A stretch of 64,000 nt of DNA from Lachnospiraceae bacterium (lineage in GTDB: Bacteria > Bacillota > Clostridia > Lachnospirales > Lachnospiraceae), in NCBI GenBank assembly GCA_021770345.1, contig JAETRD010000012.1:1-64000 (forward strand), read 5' to 3'. Under the pieces are notes generated by a model, which was not told the DNA's origin, ran no database searches, and saw only the letters and a list, made by a program, of their open reading frames with translations. Within the stretch, counting starts at the first letter, position 1. Each line of letters starts with the position of its first letter. The translations under genes and the position numbers were made by a program. Below are positions 16,264-22,920 of the stretch, in pieces.

Positions 16264-17136
16264 CTATGAGATAACCGTAAACTGCGGCAAATCTGCGAGT
16301 TCTGTTTCCAGATAGAGCTTAATGTTTTTCATGGCCTGACATTTCCACGCGCCACCGTCGGCCTCAAAAACGGCACACGCGACGGAATTATCATAGTCTT
16401 TCATGCGGAAAACAAACTCCGATTCCGGCTGCTGGACCTCTGTAAAGGTGCGATACGGACGAAGTTTTACCGGATTCGGCACAAGCTCCGTCTCTTTCCC
16501 GACAACTCCTTTGTTTACGGTCGCGGACTGTGATATGCCGTCGTCACCGTATTTCGCAACGGTTCCGCTCTGGACAGTGCCAGCAAAACGCAGAAGCGCC
16601 TCTGCGCCATCATTTTGGATAAACTTCGACCGGATGCCGATGAGAAACGCCTCGGAATCCATAAACTTGCCATATGTAAATTCGGGGACATCCGCATGAA
16701 CCTCTGCCAGACATTCGCGTTTGCGGTCTCCGTTAAGCATGGATATAAGACTCACCTCTGTCGGGGATACGACCTGCACAAGCATGTGCTCTGCCATGCT
16801 GTCAATCCCTGCTTTGATGTAATCGACGAGACTGGACAGTGTTGTCATATGGATCGCATTTGCCCGCAACTCCTCGTCCAATGTTCTTAAATCCTTTCCG
16901 ATTGCAAGGTTTGTCCTCATCGGTGTTCTGGGCGCAAGCTTTGTTTCGACGGAAACGCCAACGGCTACATCGTTTCGTTCTTCGTTCTGCTCGAAAACGA
17001 GCTTGATCGTAATGCTCCGCTTATTTTTGTACGGTGTGTTCGGGTCAAGGAGATTCTCAACCACTTTTTTCGATGCCGCCTGAAACTGTTCCCCGAGTTC
17101 TCCGCCTGCAAGGTCATCTAAATTGATTTCAAACAT
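16264..17136 (-). CDS. Phage protein, N-terminus like 'replication terminator' proteins
   Basis: This is a 290-residue protein. The first ~90 residues (MFEINLDDLAGGELGEQFQA ... KRSITIKLVF ... LAIGKDLRT) resemble the short stand-alone phage proteins often labelled replication terminator. The remainder (SPTEVSLISMLNGDRKRECL, then DSEAFLIGIRSKF) looks like a second phage family that is normally separate. The gene therefore appears to be a fusion of two early phage proteins. The start at 17,136 has AAAGGAA upstream. It sits between the HNH protein and the replication gene. Confidence 0.5.
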   Translation of the reverse strand: MFEINLDDLAGGELGEQFQAASKKVVENLLDPNTPYKNKRSITIKLVFEQNEERNDVAVGVSVETKLAPRTPMRTNLAIGKDLRTLDEELRANAIHMTTLSSLVDYIKAGIDSMAEHMLVQVVSPTEVSLISMLNGDRKRECLAEVHADVPEFTYGKFMDSEAFLIGIRSKFIQNDGAEALLRFAGTVQSGTVAKYGDDGISQSATVNKGVVGKETELVPNPVKLRPYRTFTEVQQPESEFVFRMKDYDNSVACAVFEADGGAWKCQAMKNIKLYLETELADLPQFTVIS

Positions 17137-17180
17137 GCCTGTTCCTTTCTAAATGCTGGTTATTAGTTACTATATAAAAA

Positions 17181-17194
17181 TTTGACCGGTCAAA
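17181..17194. promoter_or_regulatory. 14-bp palindrome TTTGACCGGTCAAA, candidate operator
   Basis: A perfect palindrome in the AT-rich 112-bp gap before the gene at 16,264-17,136. TTGACA and TTGACC -35-like boxes lie near it on the minus strand. A repressor binding site for a promoter starting the replication block is likely. Confidence 0.4.
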
Positions 17195-17221
17195 ATTGTT
17201 TTGAATTATCATTTTGTCAAT

Positions 17222-17248
17222 ATCAGGAGTCGTCGACTATCTCCTGAT
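17222..17248. other. Hairpin after the HNH gene
   Basis: ATCAGGAG and CTCCTGAT form an 8-bp stem directly after the stop of the HNH gene. No T-run follows on the minus strand, so termination is uncertain. Confidence 0.35.
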
Positions 17249-17536
17249 CTATAAATACGACTTCCTGAAAATGCGCCTGAAATCGTCTCTCGAGCCGTAA
17301 TTCTGCTCAAAATGCGCTTGTGCCATCCGTTTTAGCCTTATGTCAATTACCCCGCTGCCTGCACCCGCCTGCGCGCCGTTTGGGTGCAAATCCGGGCGAA
17401 GCGGGATGACAAAACCATATTTCTCACTTGCCTTCCGGCAACTCCCGCCGAAAATATGATGTCTCTCGACCGGCGCAGTGCCGGTAAAATAACAATGGTC
17501 CATATCGTCTGTAAATACGCTCCACAGTCTTTTCAT
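17249..17536 (-). CDS. HNH-like phage protein (recombination nuclease candidate)
   Basis: This 95-residue protein starts MKRLWSVFTDDMDHCYFTGT. The central VERHHIFGG followed by VIPLRPDLHPNG resembles the His-His...His arrangement of HNH/beta-beta-alpha metal nucleases such as DUF968, although the usual zinc-binding cysteine pairs are reduced to one cysteine. It overlaps the NinB-like gene by ATGA and has GGAG 8 nt upstream. Together with ERF and the NinB-like protein it probably works in phage recombination. Confidence 0.65.
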   Translation of the reverse strand: MKRLWSVFTDDMDHCYFTGTAPVERHHIFGGSCRKASEKYGFVIPLRPDLHPNGAQAGAGSGVIDIRLKRMAQAHFEQNYGSRDDFRRIFRKSYL

Positions 17537-18039
17537 GCGTGCCACTCCTGCTTCATCCTCTCCAGCTCGTCCGGCGTTGCCGTCTCTATCCCGAGTTCTT
17601 TTGCCTCCTCCACGATTCGGTCGATAAAGTGCCCCATTTCCGCAGTATCGTACTCGCTCGAACCCTTTATCATAAGATAGGATGCAAACCTACCGTTATC
17701 CTTGATGTATTTCCAATGGCCGTCTATCTTTGCCATATCCACGGAGCTTTTGACCGTCACGGTTATAAAACCATCCTCGTCCTCGTAGATCACGCCGTAT
17801 TTCTGCAGCATTTCCTCGTAGATTTCTTCTTTGCTCGAGTTCATTGCGTCAGCAATCTTAGACATCAATACCCATGCGTAGGCATTTGCGTCCAGGCCGC
17901 GCTTTTGCCTGTATTTTGCAATCTTCACACGGAGTTTATCCTGCGCATTAAATTGCTCGATCTGGCTTGCGGCAGAGGCATCCACCGCAAGTGTAATGAC
18001 GATGTTTTTGCCGTCAAAACTACGCAATACTCCTGTCAT
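17533..18039 (-). CDS. NinB-like recombination protein
   Basis: This is a 168-residue protein if it starts at the ATG at 18,039 (MTGVLRSFDGKN). An ATG at 18,057 is also possible. The motif KRGLDANAYAWVLMSKIADA and the following helical region are typical of the NinB/Orf-like phage recombination proteins, which bind single-stranded DNA-SSB complexes and help the annealase. It overlaps the ERF gene by about 20 nt. The assignment is by motif and neighbourhood. Confidence 0.65.
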   Translation of the reverse strand: MTGVLRSFDGKNIVITLAVDASAASQIEQFNAQDKLRVKIAKYRQKRGLDANAYAWVLMSKIADAMNSSKEEIYEEMLQKYGVIYEDEDGFITVTVKSSVDMAKIDGHWKYIKDNGRFASYLMIKGSSEYDTAEMGHFIDRIVEEAKELGIETATPDELERMKQEWHA

Positions 18040-18733
18040 TCTCCCGACCGTCTCCATCCGCAGCACCCGCCTTTTCAATCGCTTCTTCCAGTTTCTGTTT
18101 TAACTTCGCATACCGCCCCTTCGTGAGCAGCATAAAAGACTCAATCTGATACTTTTTCAACAGTGCCTGCTCATTCACATTTGCTTTGCGAATCAGGTCT
18201 GTTATGGTTAAAAATTCACTTTCGCAGATCAGCGCGTTTTCCTCCCGATTCTGCGGCGGAGTTCTTCCTGCTTTCCCGCTCTGCGGCGAGTTTCCTGCTG
18301 TTCCCTTGCCGCGATTGTCTCCCCCGGTCATCGCGTGATACTCGTCCGTGTCGGCATCTTTTGAGTCGTCCAACAAGAAAAGGCCGTTTAACGCATACTT
18401 TCGCGCATATGATGATGCCACGCCTGTAATCTGCGAATCGTCCATCCCCTTTTTCGTTTGTGCCTCTCTGGCAAATGCGGATACTTTGTAATCCTCGCCT
18501 GTCTCCGCGTCCCAGAGGGATGCCGTTGCCTTTACATAGATTCTCTCGCCGACACCGATGATCTCGTCGGACAATGTGAGCGATAACTTTTCGCTCTCTA
18601 AAAACGGTTTTGCCGCCTCGCAGATTCCTTCCGCGTTCCGATAGTAAAAATCGCCGAATTTGTTATACAGGCTTTTCGGCACCTTAATCGCCGTCTGGAT
18701 TCGGATTAGTTTTTCCGTGATTCCCATGCCCAT
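18020..18733 (-). CDS. ERF-family single-strand annealing recombinase
   Basis: This is a 237-residue protein. The N-terminal domain (about residues 5-125) shows the ERF pattern: KVPKSLYNKFGDFYYRNAEG, SLTLSDEI, then SQITGVASSYARKYALNGLF. A linker rich in Gly, Ser and Lys and a C-terminal helical part follow. ERF proteins form rings that anneal complementary strands during phage DNA circularisation and repair. It is preceded by the Gp157 gene, a frequent partner. Confidence 0.88.
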   Translation of the reverse strand: MGMGITEKLIRIQTAIKVPKSLYNKFGDFYYRNAEGICEAAKPFLESEKLSLTLSDEIIGVGERIYVKATASLWDAETGEDYKVSAFAREAQTKKGMDDSQITGVASSYARKYALNGLFLLDDSKDADTDEYHAMTGGDNRGKGTAGNSPQSGKAGRTPPQNREENALICESEFLTITDLIRKANVNEQALLKKYQIESFMLLTKGRYAKLKQKLEEAIEKAGAADGDGRENDRSIA

Positions 18734-18739
18734 CCCCCC

Positions 18740-19201
18740 CTATTTGATAGAAATACTTTGGCCGGAAACGATTTCCGCCCCCGCCACAGTCTCGCCCGCT
18801 TTGATTGCATTTTTGATCGCTGTTTTATCCGGCTCTGGGTCCTTATATCGTAAATACTGTCCCGGGAGGACTGACAGGTCCGTAATATTAACACTTGATG
18901 TCGCACGAAATGAGACCGCGACTTTGGCGGTGGAAAATTTCTGCCCCGCCAAATATCTGGTTAAACACTTTTTTAAGGATTCTGCTTTGTTTTCCGCCGC
19001 TTTCCGCCTGCCTGCAAGAGCCTGCTCCTCTGCCTTTAATGCCTCCGCATCAGACCGCAGGTTCTTAATCCATAAGGCGATATTCTCGACCTTCACGTCC
19101 CGTTCCATCTGCAACGCATCCAGTCGGTCGCAATCGATAATCTCGCCGGTTTCGGTGTCTACACACTTCATAATCTCTTCATCAATTTGATATAAATTCA
19201 T
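18740..19201 (-). CDS. Siphovirus Gp157-family protein
   Basis: This 153-residue protein begins MNLYQIDEEIMKCVDTETGE, has a long coiled coil (residues 25-90) and ends in a beta-rich part (VSFRATSSVNITD, DKTAIKNAIKAGE). This matches Siphovirus Gp157, linked to phage resistance and recombination in streptococcal phages, although the mechanism is unclear. The start at 19,201 has AGGAGAG upstream. A longer frame lacks support. It precedes the annealase in the same operon. Confidence 0.82.
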   Translation of the reverse strand: MNLYQIDEEIMKCVDTETGEIIDCDRLDALQMERDVKVENIALWIKNLRSDAEALKAEEQALAGRRKAAENKAESLKKCLTRYLAGQKFSTAKVAVSFRATSSVNITDLSVLPGQYLRYKDPEPDKTAIKNAIKAGETVAGAEIVSGQSISIK

Positions 19202-19322
19202 CTTCTCTCTCCTGTTCCGAGCGCTCAAACTCTAATCGCATCCGCCTGTTGAGCCGGCGCACCCGCGCCAGCTCCGCTTCATATTCGTCAAAATCCGGCC
19301 TGTCTGACACAAGCTCATACAT
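19182..19322 (-). CDS. Very small charged phage protein
   Basis: This 46-residue protein starts MYELVSDRPDFDEYEAELAR and is almost entirely charged helix. It starts inside the end of the upstream gene and overlaps the Gp157 start, so it is probably translationally coupled. The ribosome site is weak (AGAG), and a much longer upstream reading frame is a shadow of the neighbouring gene. No function is known. Confidence 0.45.
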   Translation of the reverse strand: MYELVSDRPDFDEYEAELARVRRLNRRMRLEFERSEQEREDEFISN

Positions 19323-19779
19323 CGTTCTCTGCCTCCGACACATCTGCCAGCACCTGCCCTTCCGTCCGCAGGAAGTGCTTTTTAAAATATGCAAGCTGAT
19401 TCTGTAAATCCTGCCACTCGTTTTTCTTCCGCTGGATCTCACGCTCGAATTTCTCAATAACCCCCTCCTTCGAGAGCCTGATCTCCTCCTCGCTTGTGAA
19501 AATGATTTCCTTATCGCTCTCGCTGTTGATGTGCACAAACGAAATGCTCGGTGTGCCGGACCAGCCGCCATCGTTAAATACTGCAACGATAATCGTTGGA
19601 AGCTCTTTAAACATCGCAAAATCCACGATGATACCCGGCTTGATTTCGTGCTGATCGCTATAGGTTTTGCTTAAGACTTTCACGTTGTCGCCCACTTTAA
19701 AGGTGTCAACCCGGCGCGCAGTCCGCATGTCCACCTCCATCTTCATTCCGTTGATCTCTACGATTCTCTTTTCGTCCAT
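19315..19779 (-). CDS. Phage protein of unknown function
   Basis: This is a 154-residue protein. It starts MDEKRIVEINGMKMEVDMRT, has FKVGDNVKVLSKTYSDQHEI and IKPGIIVDFAMF suggesting a small beta-barrel, and ends in a coiled-coil helix. Proteins like this are seen in early regions of clostridial phages. The ATG at 19,779 has GGAGG with ideal spacing and overlaps the stop of the preceding gene (TGATG). The longer upstream frame is not supported. Confidence 0.6.
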   Translation of the reverse strand: MDEKRIVEINGMKMEVDMRTARRVDTFKVGDNVKVLSKTYSDQHEIKPGIIVDFAMFKELPTIIVAVFNDGGWSGTPSISFVHINSESDKEIIFTSEEEIRLSKEGVIEKFEREIQRKKNEWQDLQNQLAYFKKHFLRTEGQVLADVSEAENDV

Positions 19780-19961
19780 CAAATCCCCTCCATCTCTATT
19801 TGTTGATAGCTCATCGGCCAGATAGCTCGGCCCGCCATGCTGTGGCTCTTCTCTCGCTTTATGCGTTGTTCCTGCTCCGCCTCCCGGCACTCGTCGCATT
19901 TGCCACCGACCAACTCCCCGGCATCCACATGCGCGTGGCAGATGCTGCACTCATAATACAT
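19779..19961 (-). CDS. Small zinc-ribbon-like phage protein
   Basis: This 60-residue protein starts MYYECSICHAHVDAGELVGG. CSICH and CDEC form two knuckles 16 residues apart, typical of a zinc ribbon. The ATG at 19,961 lies 8 nt after GGGAGG. The GTG at 19,970 overlaps that site. It could contact DNA or a protein partner, but no specific role is known. Confidence 0.6.
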   Translation of the reverse strand: MYYECSICHAHVDAGELVGGKCDECREAEQEQRIKREKSHSMAGRAIWPMSYQQIEMEGI

Positions 19962-20268
19962 CTGTGTCACCTCCCTCTATCTCCTGCTGATATCGACGAT
20001 AATCGTCCGGGGGAATGTGGGCGGAAAATCTAACTTCTTTATATGTAAAAATTACATGTATGCTGCCGCCCGGCGTCGTCCCATTATGTGTTACTTTTAC
20101 TCCGATATGCTTTGCATAAGCGAAAAACTCGTCCGTGTCGCAGATAAGAATGCACTCATCCCGAAATATGCTAAACATCCCAAGCGCTTCCTGCAGATCA
20201 AGCATCCGCGTCCGCGCCTCAATCATCTCGTTAAGCGCCTGTATTTTCATCTCTACACTTCCCACCAT
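19951..20268 (-). CDS. Phage protein of unknown function
   Basis: This is a 105-residue protein (start at 20,268, with GGAGG 10 nt upstream; ATGs at 20,277 and 20,241 are alternatives). The N-terminal helix is followed by CILICDTDEFFAYAKHIGVK and a beta-rich part ending in ARIPPDD-like sequence (SAHIPPDDYRRYQQ). No domain was recognised. It lies in the early operon between the repeat protein and the zinc-ribbon protein. Confidence 0.5.
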   Translation of the reverse strand: MVGSVEMKIQALNEMIEARTRMLDLQEALGMFSIFRDECILICDTDEFFAYAKHIGVKVTHNGTTPGGSIHVIFTYKEVRFSAHIPPDDYRRYQQEIEGGDTDVL

Positions 20269-20295
20269 CTGCCCCATCCCTCCTTGTGCTGAAAT

Positions 20296-20997
20296 TTAAC
20301 TATCCACCTTAATACCTGTGCACTCCCTGAAAAGCTCAGGATTAAAATTCGGAAGCGTCGTGATAACTTCCTTCTCTTGCACAGATAAAGCATCCCACCA
20401 TAACTGAGCACTTTCGGATTCGTTAAGTACTTTTAAATATCCGCCCGTTGTTTCATGGGTCGGATATTCTTCTATCTCTTCTTCCGTCATGTCCTCCGAA
20501 TAAATCCATTCGACAACCTTTTTCGGTATATGATTAAGAAGACACCGGGCGTCGCTATTTAACCAATCCTGATATGTCCAGTCAGATTGCTTGTTAAAAA
20601 TGTAAATTTTCTGATTCTCTGTCATAAAACAACCTGTATTAAAAGACGATTTGTTCCAGTCCCCCGTGTTGAAATCCCCCGTGTTCCAGTCCCCCGTGTT
20701 CCAGTTCCCCGTGTTGAGGTCCCCCGTGTTCCAGTCCCCCGTGTTGTATTTCCCGGTGTTCCAGTCCCCCGTGTTGAAATCCCCCGTGTTCCAGTCCCCC
20801 GTGTTCCAGCCCCCCGTGTTCCGGTCCCCCGTGTTCCAGTCCCCGGCATTCCAGTCCCCCGTGTTCCAGTCCCCCGTGTTCCGGTTCCCGGTGTTCCAGT
20901 CCCCGGTGTTCCGGTTCCCGGTGTTCCAGTCCCCGGTGTTCCGGTTCCCGGTACAATCTTTTCTAATAACTGTGTTCTGAACGTTATTATTTTTCAT
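20296..20997 (-). CDS. Pentapeptide-repeat phage protein (NTGDW repeats)
   Basis: This is a 233-residue protein. After a short N-terminus (MKNNNVQNTVIRKDCTG), about 21 pentads of the form xxNTG run from residue ~18 to ~120, mostly DWNTG, with DFNTG, NRNTG and DLNTG variants. The C-terminal 110 residues are a non-repeat domain with TYQDWLNSDARCL and EEIEEYPTHETTGGYLKVL. The repeats resemble the N-x-G-x-x class (Pentapeptide_2) rather than the A(D/N)Lxx class of gyrase-binding proteins, and should fold into a beta-helix. The function is unknown. The GAGG ribosome site supports the start at 20,997. Confidence 0.7.
   Translation of the reverse strand: MKNNNVQNTVIRKDCTGNRNTGDWNTGNRNTGDWNTGNRNTGDWNTGDWNAGDWNTGDRNTGGWNTGDWNTGDFNTGDWNTGKYNTGDWNTGDLNTGNWNTGDWNTGDFNTGDWNKSSFNTGCFMTENQKIYIFNKQSDWTYQDWLNSDARCLLNHIPKKVVEWIYSEDMTEEEIEEYPTHETTGGYLKVLNESESAQLWWDALSVQEKEVITTLPNFNPELFRECTGIKVDS
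20653..20952. repeat. 15-bp tandem repeat array inside the pentapeptide gene
   Basis: The unit CCCCCGTGTTCCAGT and close variants recur about 20 times with a strict 15-bp period. The near identity of many units suggests recent expansion and possible length variation between strains. Confidence 0.85.
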
Positions 20998-21042
20998 TCT
21001 CCTATTCCTCACTTTTCAATCCATTGCAGGTGCTGTTTTTCG

Positions 21043-21294
21043 TTATAAATGAAGAATTTCCAGCCCTGCATCCAGCCTGTCCCTCCGCCGCGCCTCGTAA
21101 AAGCCGGCTTCTCTCCGGTTCCTCTGCCGCACTTCCCGCTGTCCTGCAATGTAACCGATGCCTGCAATGATTCCACCGGCCACACAAGCGATTCCCGCGG
21201 CCCAGCCGTACATCCCTGGAGAATCGATACAGCAGGCGGCAAATGCGGAGAGCAGCATGCCGGCTGAGATTATGATGTTATGTATTGATTCCAC
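21043..21294 (-). CDS. Small phage membrane protein
   Basis: This is an 83-residue protein from the GTG at 21,294 (GGAGG 7 nt upstream). Two hydrophobic segments (IIISAGMLLSAFAACC, and WAAGIACVAGGIIAGIGYI) are followed by a basic C-terminal tail (REVRQRNRREAGFYEARRRD), so it likely sits in the membrane with the tail inside. No family was recognised. It is part of the early operon. Confidence 0.55.
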   Translation of the reverse strand: MESIHNIIISAGMLLSAFAACCIDSPGMYGWAAGIACVAGGIIAGIGYIAGQREVRQRNRREAGFYEARRRDRLDAGLEILHL

Positions 21295-21315
21295 TGCCTG
21301 TCCTCCGTCCACCGC

Positions 21316-21477
21316 CTAAGCGGTGCCATCCTTATGTGTTCCCGGTGCCTTTCCTTCGATCTCCGCCATCATCTTGCGCCTGTAATAGATGTCTACCAAT
21401 CCACGCGTCAGGCGATCGGCAAACCCCTCTGTCACTTCTACCGTGCAGGTAAATTCTTTCTCTTTTTTCCTCGCCAT
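21316..21477 (-). CDS. Small conserved phage protein
   Basis: This 53-residue protein starts MARKKEKEFTCTVEVTEGFA and continues with LTRGLVDIYYRRK. Short proteins with this pattern recur in early regions of clostridial phages. The ATG at 21,477 follows GGGGGG by 6 nt. The function is unknown. Confidence 0.6.
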   Translation of the reverse strand: MARKKEKEFTCTVEVTEGFADRLTRGLVDIYYRRKMMAEIEGKAPGTHKDGTA

Positions 21478-21570
21478 GTGGCACCCCCCTTTGTAAATTT
21501 TATGCAATACGGATTGTCCGCCTTTCGCCCGAATATCGACTTTTCATTAATGCCCCTGTTCTTTATACTA

Positions 21571-21635
21571 CATCCGTGTTATAATCTCCCTACAGGATCC
21601 CCGCCAGGAGCCGAGTACAAAAGAAAGGAGCAATA
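21571..21635 (+). promoter_or_regulatory. Promoter-leader cassette, copy 1 (antisense to the early operon)
   Basis: It contains the extended -10 TGTTATAAT (TATAAT at 21,580-21,585), a leader able to form a short hairpin, and the ribosome site AAAGAAAGGAG. About 63 bp are nearly identical to copy 2 at 21,989-22,053. It reads against the minus-strand early genes. Confidence 0.6.
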
Positions 21636-21638
21636 TCT

Positions 21639-21779
21639 ATGCCCAATACACGTTCATTTTGCGACCAAGAAAACAATGAACATGCTTTAGTTCCTCCCAT
21701 TGTGGATGTAAGAGACAATCTTGACAATATTAAAACTGCTTTTATTGGCCCTTCTACATATTTCACCATCGACCTCTGA
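21639..21779 (+). CDS. Possible 46-residue protein behind promoter cassette 1
   Basis: An ATG at 21,639 lies 9 nt after AAAGGAG and opens a 46-codon frame starting MPNTRSFCDQENNEHALVPP and ending FTIDL. It overlaps the 3' half of the minus-strand gene at 21,687-21,881. The dedicated promoter and strong ribosome site argue for expression. The small size and antisense overlap argue for caution. No family was recognised. Confidence 0.4.
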   Translation: MPNTRSFCDQENNEHALVPPIVDVRDNLDNIKTAFIGPSTYFTIDL

Positions 21780-21881
21780 TAATACAGCACGAACCAAACC
21801 AATTTCCATTCCACTACTGTTCTTTTTTATCGTTTCGAGTACCGCATTGTACAATTCATCACGTTTACTTAGTTTTTCCAT
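21687..21881 (-). CDS. Small early phage protein
   Basis: This 64-residue, mainly helical protein starts MEKLSKRDELYNAVLETIKK and continues with GLVRAVLSEVDGEI. The ATG at 21,881 follows AAGGGAG. Its upstream region repeats the last bases of the cro-like gene plus ribosome site (GTGCAGCAGTGAAGGGAGG), a sign of local duplication. It is transcribed toward an opposing promoter cassette at 21,571-21,635. The function is unknown. Confidence 0.5.
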   Translation of the reverse strand: MEKLSKRDELYNAVLETIKKNSSGMEIGLVRAVLSEVDGEICRRANKSSFNIVKIVSYIHNGRN

Positions 21882-21988
21882 TCTCTCCCTTCTCACCTCC
21901 CTTCACTGCTGCACCGGCTCCTCACTGCTGCACCGGCTCTTTCTTCTCCATTTGGCTCCACATCACTTCCGTTATATGTTCCCTGCTT

Positions 21989-22053
21989 TCTACATCTGTG
22001 TTATAATCTCCTTACAGGCTCCTGCCAGAGCCGAGTACAAAAGAAAGGAACAT
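21989..22053 (+). promoter_or_regulatory. Promoter-leader cassette, copy 2 (antisense to the early operon)
   Basis: TGTTATAAT (TATAAT at 22,002-22,007), the hairpin GGCTC-CTGCCA-GAGCC and AAAGAAAGGAA match copy 1 with about six differences over 63 bp. It fires into the 3' end of the gene at 22,157-22,468. Confidence 0.6.
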
Positions 22054-22170
22054 TTGGTTGTATTAAATCCACTTCAACAGACTTTTTATGACTTTGAAGC
22101 TTTCTGGGCTTATGATACGCCCCCGCCACTCCCCCAGTTGCCAAACTGTGTAAGAGTTACCGAAATATAA
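22054..22170 (+). CDS. Possible 38-residue protein behind promoter cassette 2
   Basis: A TTG at 22,054 after AAAGGAA opens a 38-codon frame (VVLNPLQQTFYDFEAFWAYD, then a proline-rich end PPPLPQLPNC). It shares the promoter and leader with the frame at 21,639 but not the protein sequence. The weak start codon and overlap with a minus-strand gene make it uncertain. The transcript may matter more than the peptide. Confidence 0.3.
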   Translation: MVVLNPLQQTFYDFEAFWAYDTPPPLPQLPNCVRVTEI

Positions 22171-22468
22171 TCTGCGCTACTATTGCCGGAAAGTCTGCAT
22201 CGTAATCAATTATGATGCGGGCTTTCCTTTTCTCCTGCTTTCCAAAATGCTTCATGTCCCTAAGCATCCAATCAATCCCCATTTTCTCCCTGTAAAAGTC
22301 ACAGTTTGAACCATGATGAATATTAGGAACCCCTCTTATTTCTTCCTCTGTAATCCCAAAATGCTTCAGTGTCTCTTCAAGACGCGGCATTGTTCTTGCC
22401 TCTTTTCTTTGTTCTGCCGTCTCCGCGTCGGCCAGCAGCTTGTTTTTATTCTCTAATTCCTTTGACAC
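22157..22468 (-). CDS. Early phage protein of unknown function
   Basis: This protein has 103 residues from the GTG at 22,468; an ATG at 22,390 would give 77. It has a charged N-terminal helix, then LEETLKHFGITEEEIRGVPN and a C-terminal part with HHGSNCDFYREKMGIDWMLR. No domain was recognised. It is the gene directly after the cro-like gene in the early operon. The opposing promoter cassette 2 lies just past its stop. Confidence 0.5.
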   Translation of the reverse strand: MSKELENKNKLLADAETAEQRKEARTMPRLEETLKHFGITEEEIRGVPNIHHGSNCDFYREKMGIDWMLRDMKHFGKQEKRKARIIIDYDADFPAIVAQIIFR

Positions 22469-22487
22469 TATTGATTCTCACCTCCCT

Positions 22488-22757
22488 TCACTGCTGCACC
22501 AGCTCGGCATCGGCTGTTTTTTCTTGCGTAATCCGTAAGTCTTTAGCAAAAAAAATTCTTCCTGCTGCTTCTGGTGTTAAATCCAACGTGATGACAATCC
22601 TGTCCATTACCGATGTTGATGGCCTGATTTTCTCGTTAAGAACATCAGATAACGTGTTTCTATTCACGCCGCTTTTCCGCGAAAATTCCTCTGTTGTCTT
22701 AATTTTTTTCTCTGCCATCATCTTTTTTAATTCGATGGTGTCTACAGCGTATGCCAT
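22488..22757 (-). CDS. Cro-like XRE-family regulator
   Basis: This is an 89-residue protein. The helix-turn-helix is at about residues 10-60 (LKKMMAEKKIKTTEEFSRKS, then GVNRNTLSDVLN), typical of the lambda-repressor/XRE fold. It is the first gene of the minus-strand early operon and diverges from the repressor at 22,921, the classical cro position. Three 17-bp operator-like sites lie between them. It probably represses the repressor gene during lytic growth. Confidence 0.8.
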   Translation of the reverse strand: MAYAVDTIELKKMMAEKKIKTTEEFSRKSGVNRNTLSDVLNEKIRPSTSVMDRIVITLDLTPEAAGRIFFAKDLRITQEKTADAELVQQ

Positions 22758-22771
22758 TTTCCTACTCCTTT

Positions 22772-22899
22772 CTTACGTTTTTCGTAAGTATATAATACTA
22801 CGCTTTATATTGGTTTGCAATAACTTTTTTGCATTTTTCGTAAGTTTTGGCTATTTTTATAAATTACATCTTGCGTTCTCTGTAAAAAACGTATACTAT
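22772..22899. promoter_or_regulatory. Immunity switch: three operators and divergent promoters
   Basis: CTTACGTTTTTCGTAAG at 22,772-22,788 is a perfect 17-bp palindrome around a T5 centre. Related 17-bp sites lie at 22,828-22,844 and 22,870-22,886. The early promoter on minus has TTGCAA (22,815-22,820), 17 bp and TATTAT (22,792-22,797). The repressor promoter on plus has TTGCGT (22,871-22,876), 17 bp and TACTAT (22,894-22,899), overlapping the third site. This is the standard genetic switch layout. Confidence 0.75.
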
Positions 22900-22920
22900 C
22901 ATTATGAGGGGGGTATGATT

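Noticed and set aside
20653-20952. Regular short repeats that could be mistaken for a CRISPR array
   Set aside because: Units are contiguous 15-bp codon repeats without spacers, and no cas genes are present.
20587-21048. Long plus-strand frame of PRV/VPV repeats across the pentapeptide gene, and other frames there
   Set aside because: The 15-bp period keeps all frames open. Only the minus-strand frame has a ribosome site and a non-repeat domain.
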